Positions 31,612 to 39,240 of a DNA stretch of 39,264 bases are shown piece after piece. The DNA is taken from contig CAIKTR010000045.1 in assembly GCA_903830425.1 (NCBI GenBank), positions 1 to 39,264 on the forward strand, read 5' to 3'. Each line of letters starts with the position of its first letter. Positions within the stretch are counted from its first letter, which is position 1. The position numbers and the translations under genes were made by a program. Below the pieces are notes generated by a model. It was not told the origin of the DNA. It worked only from the letters and a program-made list of their open reading frames with translations, and made no database searches. Origin of the DNA: an uncultured Opitutia bacterium. Lineage in GTDB: Bacteria; Verrucomicrobiota; Verrucomicrobiia; Opitutales; Opitutaceae.

Positions 31612-32484
31612 TTATTCCACTATATCTAATTTGTCGCCCGGGCGGCCTCCGCGGTCCCGGCGGAAGCGGGCGGGACCGCAGCCGGTCTGGCGCTGGAAGA
31701 CCCGGCTGAAATGGTGCCGGTTCGCAAAACCCACGGCCTCTGCGACTTGCTCGATGGTGTCGGCGGAGAATGTCAGCCGCCGGCAGGCCTCGCGGATCCG
31801 CCGCTCGGCCACAAACGCCGCCGGCGTGCGCCCCGTCCCGGCCTTGAACCAGCGGATAAAACCCTCGACGCTCAGGCCCGCCTGCGCCGCCAGGCGCTCG
31901 TTGGTGATCTCCCCGGACAGCGAGTGCTGGATCCAGCCCAGGATCTGGCGCAGCCGCGCGGGGACCGCCGTGAACTCCTCCGAGTTCACCTCGGCCATCA
32001 CGAGATGCAGCAGCCCCGCGCTGAGATGCGCGGCCCGCGCCGCCTCGCGCCGCCCGATCGCCCGCTGCAGTTCCCGCGCCACCGCCCGCACCGTCCGCCC
32101 GGCCGGGACGGCGATCAGGCCCGCGGTGGCGGCGGTCAGGGATAGATATAGCGAGAAATGCACCCAGAGGTGCCCGGCCCCGGCACGGCTGCCGCAGTCG
32201 AAGCTCACCCCGTCCGGGACCAGCACCACCCGCTCCGGGCCCAGCGCCAGCCGGCGCCCGCCCGACTCGACCCACGCCCCCGGGGTCAGGCCATAGTATA
32301 GCCGCCAGAAGGGGCTGCGCACCCCGCGAAAGCTCCAGTGCGGATCCAGCCGGAGCGCCCCGCACTCGTGCAGCTGGAACCCGCTCGCGCCGTCCCCCGC
32401 CGGCGGCTTGAGGCCGTGCGACGTGATCGGGTCGTGCCAGGGCCGGTGGTCAGTTTTAGACACAAAACATGCGGTTGCAGGCAT
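31612..32484 (-). CDS. AraC-family transcriptional regulator
   Basis: This 290-residue regulator has an N-terminal cupin-like sensor domain (LRLDPHWSFRGVRSPFWRLYYG, then VVLVPDGVSFDCGS, about 44-98). The C-terminal double HTH covers about 187-280, with ITNERLAAQAGLSVEGFIRWFK, TPAAFVAERRI, EQVAEAVGFANRHHFSRVFQRQTGCGP. These match the AraC/XylS consensus. The ATG at 32484 lies 36 bp from the divergent ATG of the ferritin-like gene, so it probably controls that gene. A GTG a few codons later is an alternative start. The ligand is unknown; a sugar would be usual for this cupin type. Confidence 0.9.
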   Translation of the reverse strand: MPATACFVSKTDHRPWHDPITSHGLKPPAGDGASGFQLHECGALRLDPHWSFRGVRSPFWRLYYGLTPGAWVESGGRRLALGPERVVLVPDGVSFDCGSRAGAGHLWVHFSLYLSLTAATAGLIAVPAGRTVRAVARELQRAIGRREAARAAHLSAGLLHLVMAEVNSEEFTAVPARLRQILGWIQHSLSGEITNERLAAQAGLSVEGFIRWFKAGTGRTPAAFVAERRIREACRRLTFSADTIEQVAEAVGFANRHHFSRVFQRQTGCGPARFRRDRGGRPGDKLDIVE

Positions 32485-32513
32485 TGCCCGGAGGCAAGCG
32501 CAAATGCTATAGT
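32484..32513 (+). promoter_or_regulatory. Candidate promoter for the ferritin-like gene
   Basis: TTGCCC (32484-32489) and TATAGT (32508-32513) are separated by 18 bp. The -10 ends 7 bp before the ATG at 32521, so transcription would start at or next to the start codon, giving a leaderless mRNA. A GCTATAG box (32506-32512) identical to that in the HTH-gene dyad overlaps the -10. Confidence 0.45.
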
Positions 32514-32520
32514 GCGGACC

Positions 32521-34005
32521 ATGAGTACCCCCGCCGCCCCGACCGCTGATGCGCTTCCGTCCCGCCGCGTGCTGGTGACCGCGGACTCCAAGCAGAAGCC
32601 CACCATCGTCGACCTGCTCAACGACTGGCAGTATCTGGAGAAGGCCACCCACCGCCTGATCTGCGCGTGGGGCCGGGAGATCGCCCCGTGGTTCGACAAG
32701 AGCGCCATCCACCGCCACGTCTGGGACCAGGCCGAGTGCGTCCGCCGCCTCCGCGAGCGGGTGGCCCAGTTTCCCGGCGGCAAGCCCGAGGCCCCCGTCT
32801 CCCCCCGGCTGGAACAGCTCGCCAACACCGTCCTGCTCGCCCCCGGCGTCCAGGACGCCCTCGACGGCATCTACGAGATCCTCCTGAAGGCGATGATCAC
32901 CGCCTACGGCGACTACTCCCGCCAGGCGCATCCCGTGCACGACGCCCCGACCGTCGCCCTGCTCCACGAGATCAACCAGATCAAGAGCCAGGAGTTCCTC
33001 TGGTACCGCGACTTCCGCCGCCGCCACCCGCACGCCACCACCCCCGCCTACCGGGCGGCGGTGGAGGCCCAGATCGCCGCCTGCGGCGGCTTCCACTCCG
33101 CCCTGCCCCTCGCCCCCGGCGAGGCCGGCGCCCAGCCGGCCGGCGCCCGGACCGACTTCCGCTACGCCAAGTTCAGCGCCCGCGACGTGCCGATCCGCCC
33201 GCGCCAGCCCTTCATGGACTACATCCGGGTGGACTTTCCCACCAGCATCGAGGCCCGCCGGCTCTTCTGGGGGTTCGGCTACCTGATGGAGAAGAACCTG
33301 CCGGACGACCAGCTGTGCTGGATCTACGACGGCCACTACCTGCCGTGGGAATGGCACCACGACATCTCGCGCCATCTCTGGGACGAGTCCCGCCACGGCG
33401 ACTCCGGCTACTCCCGCCTGCGGGACTTCGGCATCGACTTCGACGACGTGGGCTTCCCGGGCTACGATCAGGGCAACCGCCTCCCGGTGCTCGAGGCCGC
33501 GGCGCGGCAGGACGGGATCACCCTCGACGAGGCGTTCAAAAACTACGCCAAGTACCTCGACCCGGTGCGCGCCGAGCCGATCGCCCCGGCCCACCTGTAC
33601 GAGAACGTGTTCATGATCGGCATGGTCGCGGAAACCGGGCACTTCATCGTCAAGCAGGAGGGCTACGCCGACTTCCGCGAGGGCCACGACCTCGAGTCCG
33701 CCGAGATGATGCTGTTCGACATCATCGACGAGACCGCGCACGTCCAGTACGCCCACAAGTGGCTCCCCCTGCTGGGCGAGGTCTGCGGCGTGGACAACTC
33801 GAACTACCGCGAGCGGGCCGCCGCCGTGCGGGCGGAGTACCAGCAGCGCAACGACGACCTGGCTGCCGAGCTGGCCCGGACCCTCTCCCGCACCCCGGGC
33901 GACCCGGCCTATGATTTTTATTGCGACCTCCTCGCGCGGATCCGCCGGGTGAAGCCGCTGGCCAACGCCGCGTCCTGCCCGCCGCGCTCCCCCAAGCCGA
34001 TGTAA
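32521..34005 (+). CDS. Uncharacterised ferritin-like (putative diiron) protein
   Basis: I do not recognise a named family for this 494-residue soluble protein. It is helix-rich and contains three ExxH motifs: DESRHGDSG (E289/H292), ETGHFIVKQEG (E371/H374) and DETAHVQYAHKW (E404/H407, with H412 nearby). A helix with LLHEINQIKSQEF around E150 could be the fourth. E/ExxH sets spread over long helices are the usual diiron pattern of ferritin-like oxygenases and hydroxylases, so an iron-dependent oxidase is conceivable but unproven. Other dense blocks are YLPWEWHHDISRHLW (273-287) and SNYRERAAAVRAEY. The N-terminal 20 residues are low complexity. It is divergent from the AraC gene, so sugar- or metabolite-dependent control is plausible. 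Confidence 0.7.
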   Translation: MSTPAAPTADALPSRRVLVTADSKQKPTIVDLLNDWQYLEKATHRLICAWGREIAPWFDKSAIHRHVWDQAECVRRLRERVAQFPGGKPEAPVSPRLEQLANTVLLAPGVQDALDGIYEILLKAMITAYGDYSRQAHPVHDAPTVALLHEINQIKSQEFLWYRDFRRRHPHATTPAYRAAVEAQIAACGGFHSALPLAPGEAGAQPAGARTDFRYAKFSARDVPIRPRQPFMDYIRVDFPTSIEARRLFWGFGYLMEKNLPDDQLCWIYDGHYLPWEWHHDISRHLWDESRHGDSGYSRLRDFGIDFDDVGFPGYDQGNRLPVLEAAARQDGITLDEAFKNYAKYLDPVRAEPIAPAHLYENVFMIGMVAETGHFIVKQEGYADFREGHDLESAEMMLFDIIDETAHVQYAHKWLPLLGEVCGVDNSNYRERAAAVRAEYQQRNDDLAAELARTLSRTPGDPAYDFYCDLLARIRRVKPLANAASCPPRSPKPM

Positions 34006-34131
34006 CCCGGTGCCCCGGCAACAGCGGCTCGCGCCAGCCGATGCGGCAAATTAGAGAATCTCGTCCTGTCCGCACCGACCCCCATCGCAGCTACTACCTC
34101 CCGCCGCCCGGGGTTCGCCGGCCTATTCGGC

Positions 34132-34161
34132 TTGCACGGCGCAGACCCGCAAACCTTTACT
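34132..34161 (+). promoter_or_regulatory. Weak candidate promoter before the HTH-MBL gene
   Basis: TTGCAC (34132-34137) and TTTACT (34156-34161) are 18 bp apart, and the second ends 8 bp before the ATG at 34170. This again implies a leaderless or nearly leaderless transcript. The rest of 34006-34131 shows only a loose hairpin, TGCGG/CCGCA. Confidence 0.3.
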
Positions 34162-34169
34162 GACCCAGC

Positions 34170-34997
34170 ATGGCCCGAATTCCGCTCGAGGATAACTTCA
34201 ACGACGTCATCAACAAGACCCAGCGCGGGCTGAAAATCTCCGACGAGGCGCTGGCGCAGCGCGCGGAGGTCACCGCCGAGGACTTGGCGGCCGTCAAGGG
34301 CGGCACCCCCCTCATCGCGGTCATCCGCCGCGTGGCCCGCCACCTGCACCTCGGCCCCACCGCCCTCGAGGCCCTCGCCACCAAGGCCTGGTACCCCGAG
34401 CAGCCGAACTTCCCGACCGGCTTCGCCGCGTTCAACACGGCGTTTGAGGACATGACGGTGAACAGCTACCTCGTGTGGGACTCCCGCACCAAGCTCGCCG
34501 CCGCCTTCGACACCGGGGCGAACTGCGAGGCCATGCTCGACACGATCCACGCCGAGAAGCTCAAGGTGCAGTACATCTTCCTCACCCACACGCACGACGA
34601 CCACATCGCCGATCTCGCGGCCCTCGCGGCCGGGACCAAGGCCGAGGTCTGGGCCAGCGAGCTCGAGCCCGCCAATTTTACCGGCGCCAAGACGTTCAAG
34701 GAGAACGCGCATTTCCACCTCGGCCCGATCGCCTTCAAGACGCTGTTCACCTGGGGACACTCCCCCGGCATGACGACCTTCTACATCACCGGCCTGAGCT
34801 GGCCGCTCGCCATCGTGGGCGACTCCATTTTCGCCAGCTCCATGGGCGGCAGCGCCACCCACTTCGCCGACCAGTACCGCAACAACCGGGAGAAGATCCT
34901 CACGCTGCCCAACGACACCGTGCTCGCCTGCGGCCACGGCCCCCTCACCACCCTCGGTCAGGAAAAACGCCACAATCCCTTTTTCACGTCCCGCTAA
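34170..34997 (+). CDS. Metallo-beta-lactamase-fold hydrolase with N-terminal HTH-like domain
   Basis: This 275-residue protein has two parts. Residues about 8-72 look like a Cro/C1-type helix-turn-helix (NKTQRGLKISDEALAQRAEV, then LIAVIRRVARHLHL). Residues 85-275 are a metallo-beta-lactamase domain with THTHDDH (139-145), H197 in TWGHSPGM, D218 in VGDSIF and H256 in CGHGPLT, a full dinuclear zinc site of the glyoxalase II-like type. A thioester or related hydrolase is likely; the substrate is not deducible. The HTH-like part may bind DNA or may simply be a helical dimerisation domain. It is 19 bp upstream of the dehydrogenase and probably co-transcribed. Confidence 0.85.
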   Translation: MARIPLEDNFNDVINKTQRGLKISDEALAQRAEVTAEDLAAVKGGTPLIAVIRRVARHLHLGPTALEALATKAWYPEQPNFPTGFAAFNTAFEDMTVNSYLVWDSRTKLAAAFDTGANCEAMLDTIHAEKLKVQYIFLTHTHDDHIADLAALAAGTKAEVWASELEPANFTGAKTFKENAHFHLGPIAFKTLFTWGHSPGMTTFYITGLSWPLAIVGDSIFASSMGGSATHFADQYRNNREKILTLPNDTVLACGHGPLTTLGQEKRHNPFFTSR

Positions 34998-35016
34998 CCC
35001 TACCCTATCAGCTGCT

Positions 35017-35901
35017 ATGTCCAAAACTATTGCCTTCGTCGGAGTCGGTCGCATGGGCGCCAACATGGCGCGTCGCCTCAAGGATACCGGTTTCACCGTC
35101 ACCGCGGTGTACGATGTCCACGCCCCCAGCGCCGCCGCCCTCGCCCAGGAAATCGGCGCCCGCCACGCCACCCAGCTCGCCGACGTGACCGCGGCCGCCG
35201 AGGTCATCTTCACCGTCGTCACCGATGATGCCGCCCAGCTCGGCGTCTTTGCGACCAGCGGCGATTCGCTGCTGGTCGGCGCCCAGGGCAAGATCTTCGT
35301 CAACTGCGCCACGATCACGCCCAAGACCCACGTCGAGGTCGAGCGCCGCGCCCGGCTTGCCGGCGCCGTCACCCTCGAGGGCTGCATGGCCTCGTCCATC
35401 CCCCAGGCCCGCAACGGCACCCTCTACCTCATGTGCGGCGGCGACCGGGCGACCTTTGACCAGGTGAAGCCCATCCTCGAGCAGCTCAGCACCGCGCTCC
35501 GCTACATCGGCAGCACCGGCCAGGCCGCGCAGGTGAAGGCGCTCGTCAACATGGTCATGAACATCAACACCGCCGGGCTCGCCGAGGGCCTCGGCCTGGG
35601 CGCCGCGCTCGGGCTCGACCTCAACATGCTCCGCGAGGTGTTCTCCCAGACCGGCGCCAACTCCCAGGTGCTCAAGACCGACGGCGAGGACATGCAGAAC
35701 CGGGACCACTCCTGCTTCTTCTCCGGCGCGCACGCCGCCAAGGACAGCGGCATCGCCGCCCAGCTGGGCGTCGACGTCGGCCTCACCCTCCCGCTGGCCC
35801 AGGCCACCCAGGCCCAGTTCAACAAGATGGTGCAGCTCGGGCTCGGCGCCCTCGACAAGTCCGGCGTCGCCGAACTCACCTTCAAGGGCCGCCACGGCTA
35901 A
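35017..35901 (+). CDS. 3-Hydroxyisobutyrate-dehydrogenase-family NAD(P) oxidoreductase
   Basis: This 294-residue beta-hydroxyacid dehydrogenase has FVGVGRMGANMARRL (7-21) as its Rossmann loop. The catalytic lysine is K174, in AAQVKALVNMVMN, with N178 four residues on. The usual substrate loop DAPVSGG is replaced by EGCMASSIPQARNG (121-134), so the substrate may differ from hydroxyisobutyrate or tartronate semialdehyde. It lies between the HTH-MBL hydrolase and the TIM-barrel isomerase, suggesting a small sugar-acid or aldehyde pathway. The ATG at 35017 gives a regular N-terminus. Confidence 0.88.
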   Translation: MSKTIAFVGVGRMGANMARRLKDTGFTVTAVYDVHAPSAAALAQEIGARHATQLADVTAAAEVIFTVVTDDAAQLGVFATSGDSLLVGAQGKIFVNCATITPKTHVEVERRARLAGAVTLEGCMASSIPQARNGTLYLMCGGDRATFDQVKPILEQLSTALRYIGSTGQAAQVKALVNMVMNINTAGLAEGLGLGAALGLDLNMLREVFSQTGANSQVLKTDGEDMQNRDHSCFFSGAHAAKDSGIAAQLGVDVGLTLPLAQATQAQFNKMVQLGLGALDKSGVAELTFKGRHG

Positions 35902-36018
35902 ACCCCGGCCCGCCCGCCCCGCGGCCCCGGCCCGTCCCGCCCTCCGGCGCCGGGCGCGGCCCGCCCTGAGGCGCGCCGGACCACCCCCCCACCGCTCTGC
36001 TTTAACTCACCACCACCC

Positions 36019-36864
36019 ATGCCCCACATCGCCCACATCGCCAACCTCTGGTCGCTCGTCAACCACCCCTCCCCGACCCGGCAGTGGTCGCTCGAGCGCA
36101 AAATCAAGGCCTGCGCCGATGCCGGCTTCGCCGGCATCACCACCGGGCTCACCCCCGAGCACCGCCCGCTCGCCGAGAAATACGGCCTGCAGCACCTGCT
36201 CGGCTTCGTCTCCACCTCGTCCGGCGACCCCAAGGAGTTCGCCGCGCGCATCCGCGCCCAGAAGGAGGCCGGCGCCGTCCAGATCAACGTGCAGCTCGAC
36301 GACCACGACACCCCCCCGGCGCTGGCCACCAAGCACTGGATCCAGCTGATGCGGGCGGCCGAGAAGATCGGCGGCGTCGTCCTCTCGCTCGAGGTGCACC
36401 GCGACTGCTGCACCGAGACCCCGGAGAAGACCTACGAGATCGCCGAGCGCTACCAGAAGGCCACCGGCGAGATGATCAAGATCAACTTCGACTTCTCGCA
36501 CTTCGCGGTCGTCAAGCACCTCGGGCCGAGCAACTACGCCGCGCGCCTGCTCGACCACCCGGCGCTGGTCCAGAACAGCGAGCAGTCCCACTGCCGCCCG
36601 TTCAACGGCCACCACTGCCAGGTCCCCGTCACCCACCAGGGCAAGCTCACCGACGAGGCCAAGAGCTACCTCAACTTCTGCGCCGCCCTCTTCGCCTGCT
36701 GGAAGGCCGCGCCGAAGAACCGCGAGCGCACCCTCTTTGTCTGCCCCGAGATGGGGCCGTGCCACGAGGGCGGCGGCGGCTACAACATCACCGGCCTGCC
36801 GGGCGCCTGGCCCGACGCCGTGGTGCTCCGCGGCGAGCTCGCCAAGGCCTGGAACCGCGCCTGA
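36019..36864 (+). CDS. Sugar-phosphate isomerase/epimerase-like TIM barrel
   Basis: This 281-residue protein of the xylose-isomerase-like TIM-barrel (AP endonuclease 2) group has candidate metal ligands E125 in SLEVHRD, D158 in INFDFSHF with H161, H191 in SEQSHCRP, and E244 in VCPEMGP. It has no signal peptide. In Verrucomicrobia and Planctomycetes, such proteins often sit with Gfo/Idh/MocA oxidoreductases in sugar and inositol-like catabolism; here one lies at 37878-38912 on the other strand. The exact reaction is unknown. It ends 5 bp before the next gene, so the two are probably translated from one mRNA. Confidence 0.83.
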   Translation: MPHIAHIANLWSLVNHPSPTRQWSLERKIKACADAGFAGITTGLTPEHRPLAEKYGLQHLLGFVSTSSGDPKEFAARIRAQKEAGAVQINVQLDDHDTPPALATKHWIQLMRAAEKIGGVVLSLEVHRDCCTETPEKTYEIAERYQKATGEMIKINFDFSHFAVVKHLGPSNYAARLLDHPALVQNSEQSHCRPFNGHHCQVPVTHQGKLTDEAKSYLNFCAALFACWKAAPKNRERTLFVCPEMGPCHEGGGGYNITGLPGAWPDAVVLRGELAKAWNRA

Positions 36865-36869
36865 GCCGC

Positions 36870-37775
36870 ATGCGCCTGCGGCTCACCGTCCTGCTCGCGC
36901 TGGCGGTCCCGCTGCTCCGCCTCCCGGTCGGCGCCCAGCCCGCGCCGGCCGGCCGCGTCCTGCTCTACGCGGAGCCCAACTACCGCGGCGAGGCCCTCGT
37001 CGTCCCGGCCGGCACCGCCCTCGACAACCTCGAGTACGTCCGCGACGGCCGGGGCCGGAAGTGGAACGACCGGATCGTCTCCGTCCGGGTCGAGGGTCCC
37101 GTCGTGCTGGTCGCCTATGAGCATGCGAACTTCCGCGGCGCCCAGACCACGTTCACCCGCCACTCGGCCGACCTCCTGACCCTCTCGCTCGGCGACCGCG
37201 GCGGGGCCGACTGGACCCGCCGCATCTCCTCCCTCCGCGCCGAACCCGCCGGGCCCGACGGCTCCGTCTTTCTCGTCTGGAACCGGCGCGACGCGGAACG
37301 CGCCGTGCGCTCCGCCTACCGTGACCTCCTCGGCCGCGAGCCCGACCCGGCCGGCCTGCAGGCCTATGGCACACGGCTGCGCGACGCCGGCTGGACCGAG
37401 GACCAGCTGCGCGACCAGCTCCGGCGGAGCCCCGAGTTCCGGGCACGCGATCTCGGCGCCCTGATCCGCCAGGCCTATCGCGAGCTCCTCGGGCGCGAGC
37501 CCGACCCCGCCGGCCAGGCCGCCTACACGCGCCGCCTGCAGGGCGGCATGTCCGAGGCCGAGTTCCGCGCCGACCTCCAGCGCAGCGGGGAATACCGCTC
37601 CCGGGCCGCCCGCGACCGCGTCACGCGGGCCTACCGCGAGGTGCTCCGCCGCGAACCCGATCCGGCCGGGCTGGCCCATTACACGCAGTTCATCCTCGAG
37701 CGGGGCTGGGACGACAACCGCGTGCGGGACGCGCTGCGCCAAAGCGACGAATACCGGAACCTCCCGCGGCGTTGA
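36870..37775 (+). CDS. Secreted beta/gamma-crystallin plus DUF4214-like repeat protein
   Basis: This is a 301-residue exported protein with a signal peptide at residues 1-22 (LLALAVPLLRLPVGAQ). Residues about 29-128 form a beta/gamma-crystallin domain of two Greek-key motifs: VLLYAEPNYRGE with KWNDRIVSVRV, and VLVAYEHANFRGA with WTRRISSLRA. Three repeats of about 45 residues follow (about 142-295), each with AYRDLLGREPDPAGLQAY-like cores ending SPEFR, SGEYR or SDEYR, as in DUF4214. Calcium binding by the crystallin motif and protein or glycan contacts by the repeats are possible roles. The ATG at 36870 starts exactly at the signal peptide. Confidence 0.87.
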   Translation: MRLRLTVLLALAVPLLRLPVGAQPAPAGRVLLYAEPNYRGEALVVPAGTALDNLEYVRDGRGRKWNDRIVSVRVEGPVVLVAYEHANFRGAQTTFTRHSADLLTLSLGDRGGADWTRRISSLRAEPAGPDGSVFLVWNRRDAERAVRSAYRDLLGREPDPAGLQAYGTRLRDAGWTEDQLRDQLRRSPEFRARDLGALIRQAYRELLGREPDPAGQAAYTRRLQGGMSEAEFRADLQRSGEYRSRAARDRVTRAYREVLRREPDPAGLAHYTQFILERGWDDNRVRDALRQSDEYRNLPRR

Positions 37776-37782
37776 TCCGCGC

Positions 37783-37823
37783 GAGACGTCCCTCCGCCGC
37801 AAGAGACGTCCCACGCAGGGACG
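37783..37823. repeat. Direct repeat and hairpin in a convergent interval
   Basis: GAGACGTCCC occurs twice, at 37783-37792 and 37803-37812, with a 20-bp period. The second copy also forms CGTCCC-acgca-GGGACG (37807-37823). It lies between the ends of the crystallin gene and the oxidoreductase gene, so a two-way terminator is possible, although no T-tract is seen. Confidence 0.35.
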
Positions 37824-37877
37824 CGCCCCGCCTGGGGCCCGGCGACGACGGGAGACCTCGACGGCGACGGTGCGGCC

Positions 37878-38912
37878 TCAGCCGTACTTCGCCGCCAGCG
37901 TCCGGCCGGTCCGCGCGCTGCGGTCCGCCAGGTCGAGAATGTGAATCGGCCGGCGGGCCCACTCCGCCGTGATGATCAGCGGGGTGCCCTTCGTGAGGTG
38001 CGCCGCGACGTTGGCATAATACCGCGGCCACTGCGTCGGCGGGTTCTTCCCCTTGGTCACGGTCGTTGTCTCCCCGTCGCGGAGGGTGATCTCGTGGTTC
38101 TCATAGTCCCACCAGAAGGTGCCCTTGGTGCCGGTGACCTCCATCATGCCGCGCTTCGGGTTGGCGTCGATGTTCGTGATGCAGAGCGTCGCCCAGACGC
38201 CGCTGCGGAAGCGGACGACGGCATAACCCTCGTCCTCCACCGTGTCCGCGCCCCACTTCGACTGGGCGGCCCAGTAGCCGCGCTTGGCGAAGCCCGAGAC
38301 CTCGGTGACCTCGGAGTCCACCAGCTGCAGGGTGTATTCCAGCACGTGGACGCCCCAGTCGTAGAGGACGCCGCCGGAGATGGACTTGCTGGAGCGCCAC
38401 CAGTCGCCGGGCTTGCCCCACTGGCCCATGTGCGCCTCGACCCGGACGAGGTCGCCGAGGGCGCCGGAGCGCAGCACCTCGAGCGCCTTCAGGATGGAGC
38501 CGTCCCAGTGGCGGTTGTGGAAGGTCGAGAGCATGACGCCGGCTTTTTTCGCCGCGGCGATCATGGCGTCGCACTCCTGGGTGGTGATGGCGAAGGGCTT
38601 TTCACAGACCACATGGCGGCCGGCCTTCAGGCACTGCAGCGCGAGCGGCGCGTGGGTGTTGTGCGGGGTGATCAGCACCACCAGGTTAACATCCGACTTC
38701 GCCAGCATCTCGCTCACGCTGGAGTAGGTCTGGATGCCAGGAAACTCCTGGGCCGCCACCGCCAGCCGGGCGGCATCGGGCTCCGTCACCGCCCGCGGCG
38801 TCATGCCCGCCTTCTGCATGTCCTGCAGGTGCATGCGCCCCATGTTAAAGGCGCCACCGTAGCCGATGACGCCGACTTTGATTTCTTGGGGGTGTTTGAA
38901 GCGGGATTTCAT
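37878..38912 (-). CDS. Gfo/Idh/MocA-family oxidoreductase
   Basis: This 344-residue NAD(P)-dependent oxidoreductase has the Rossmann loop VGVIGYGGAFNMGRMH at 13-28. The catalytic-region lysine lies in VVCEKPFAITT, and the Asp/His pair in GGVLYDWGVHVLEYTLQLV. The C-terminal alpha/beta domain contains ATLCITNIDANPKRGMMEVTG. Substrates of this family are usually sugars, inositols or sugar acids. I prefer the ATG at 38912, since it gives a short N-terminus before the first strand. It is cytoplasmic (no signal). A hairpin at 38973-38999 lies upstream, and no clear promoter is visible. Confidence 0.9.
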   Translation of the reverse strand: MKSRFKHPQEIKVGVIGYGGAFNMGRMHLQDMQKAGMTPRAVTEPDAARLAVAAQEFPGIQTYSSVSEMLAKSDVNLVVLITPHNTHAPLALQCLKAGRHVVCEKPFAITTQECDAMIAAAKKAGVMLSTFHNRHWDGSILKALEVLRSGALGDLVRVEAHMGQWGKPGDWWRSSKSISGGVLYDWGVHVLEYTLQLVDSEVTEVSGFAKRGYWAAQSKWGADTVEDEGYAVVRFRSGVWATLCITNIDANPKRGMMEVTGTKGTFWWDYENHEITLRDGETTTVTKGKNPPTQWPRYYANVAAHLTKGTPLIITAEWARRPIHILDLADRSARTGRTLAAKYG

Positions 38913-38972
38913 GGAGGGGAAAGGGAGGCGGGGCAAAAACGCAGGCGCCAAGCTCTGTGCCTAAGGTGTTGG

Positions 38973-39059
38973 CCGCACGCTTCAAAACTATTCGTGCGGG
39001 CGATGAACAATCGCGCCGGCAGGCCCCGGCCCCGTCGGCGGTGGGGGGCTCTCCCCCAC
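38973..39059. repeat. Two hairpins upstream of the oxidoreductase and tRNA
   Basis: CCGCACG (38973-38979) pairs with CGTGCGG (38993-38999) across a 13-nt loop. GTGGGGG-gctct-CCCCCAC (39041-39059) is a separate 7-bp perfect stem. A run of eight T's at 39097-39104 lies too far away to make the second one a classic terminator. The 218-bp interval 38913-39130 shows no gene. Confidence 0.4.
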
Positions 39060-39130
39060 GCGCCGGGCACCCCGGATTTCAATACTTGCGGCGCAATTTT
39101 TTTTCATGCATGGTGCGCGGCCTTGTGTTG

Positions 39131-39168
39131 GGCGCGGTTGCCAAGTGGTAAGGCCGAGGTCTGCAAAA
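39131..39168 (+). tRNA. Broken tRNA-Cys(GCA): 5' half only
   Basis: GGCGCGG (39131-39137) fits a tRNA-Cys acceptor 5' strand. GCCAAGTGGTAAGGC (39140-39154) is a standard D-arm with the invariant GG. The anticodon loop CTGCAAA (39161-39167) holds anticodon GCA. The anticodon 5' stem GAGGT needs ACCTC afterwards, but only the first A (39168) matches and the sequence then becomes TCGAA. No T-arm or 3' acceptor strand (CCGCGCC) follows within the remaining 96 bp. The gene is therefore interrupted or truncated at about base 39 of the tRNA. Confidence 0.75.
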
Positions 39169-39240
39169 TCGAACAGGCCATTTTAGCCTGAATTCGACCA
39201 AGTCACCTTGCGTCACAAAAGTCCGAATACGAGTGGACTT
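39169..39240 (+). other. Structured AT-richer DNA directly after the tRNA half
   Basis: TCGAA-CAGGC (39169-39178) pairs with GCCTG (39186-39190) and TTCGA (39193-39197), with a 7-nt loop and a 2-nt bulge. AAGTCC (39219-39224) pairs with GGACTT (39235-39240), and an outer CACAA/TTGTG can extend it with a bulge. The composition is clearly less GC-rich than the rest of the window. It may be the end of an integrated element or part of a structured RNA; no coding sequence is visible. Confidence 0.5.

Noticed and set aside
32485-33756. Extension of the AraC gene into the ferritin-like gene region
   Set aside because: Antisense of the ferritin-like gene; the AraC sensor domain is complete from the ATG at 32484.
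37783-37812. CRISPR-like repeat
   Set aside because: Only two 10-bp copies occur, with no spacers of regular length and no cas genes in the window.
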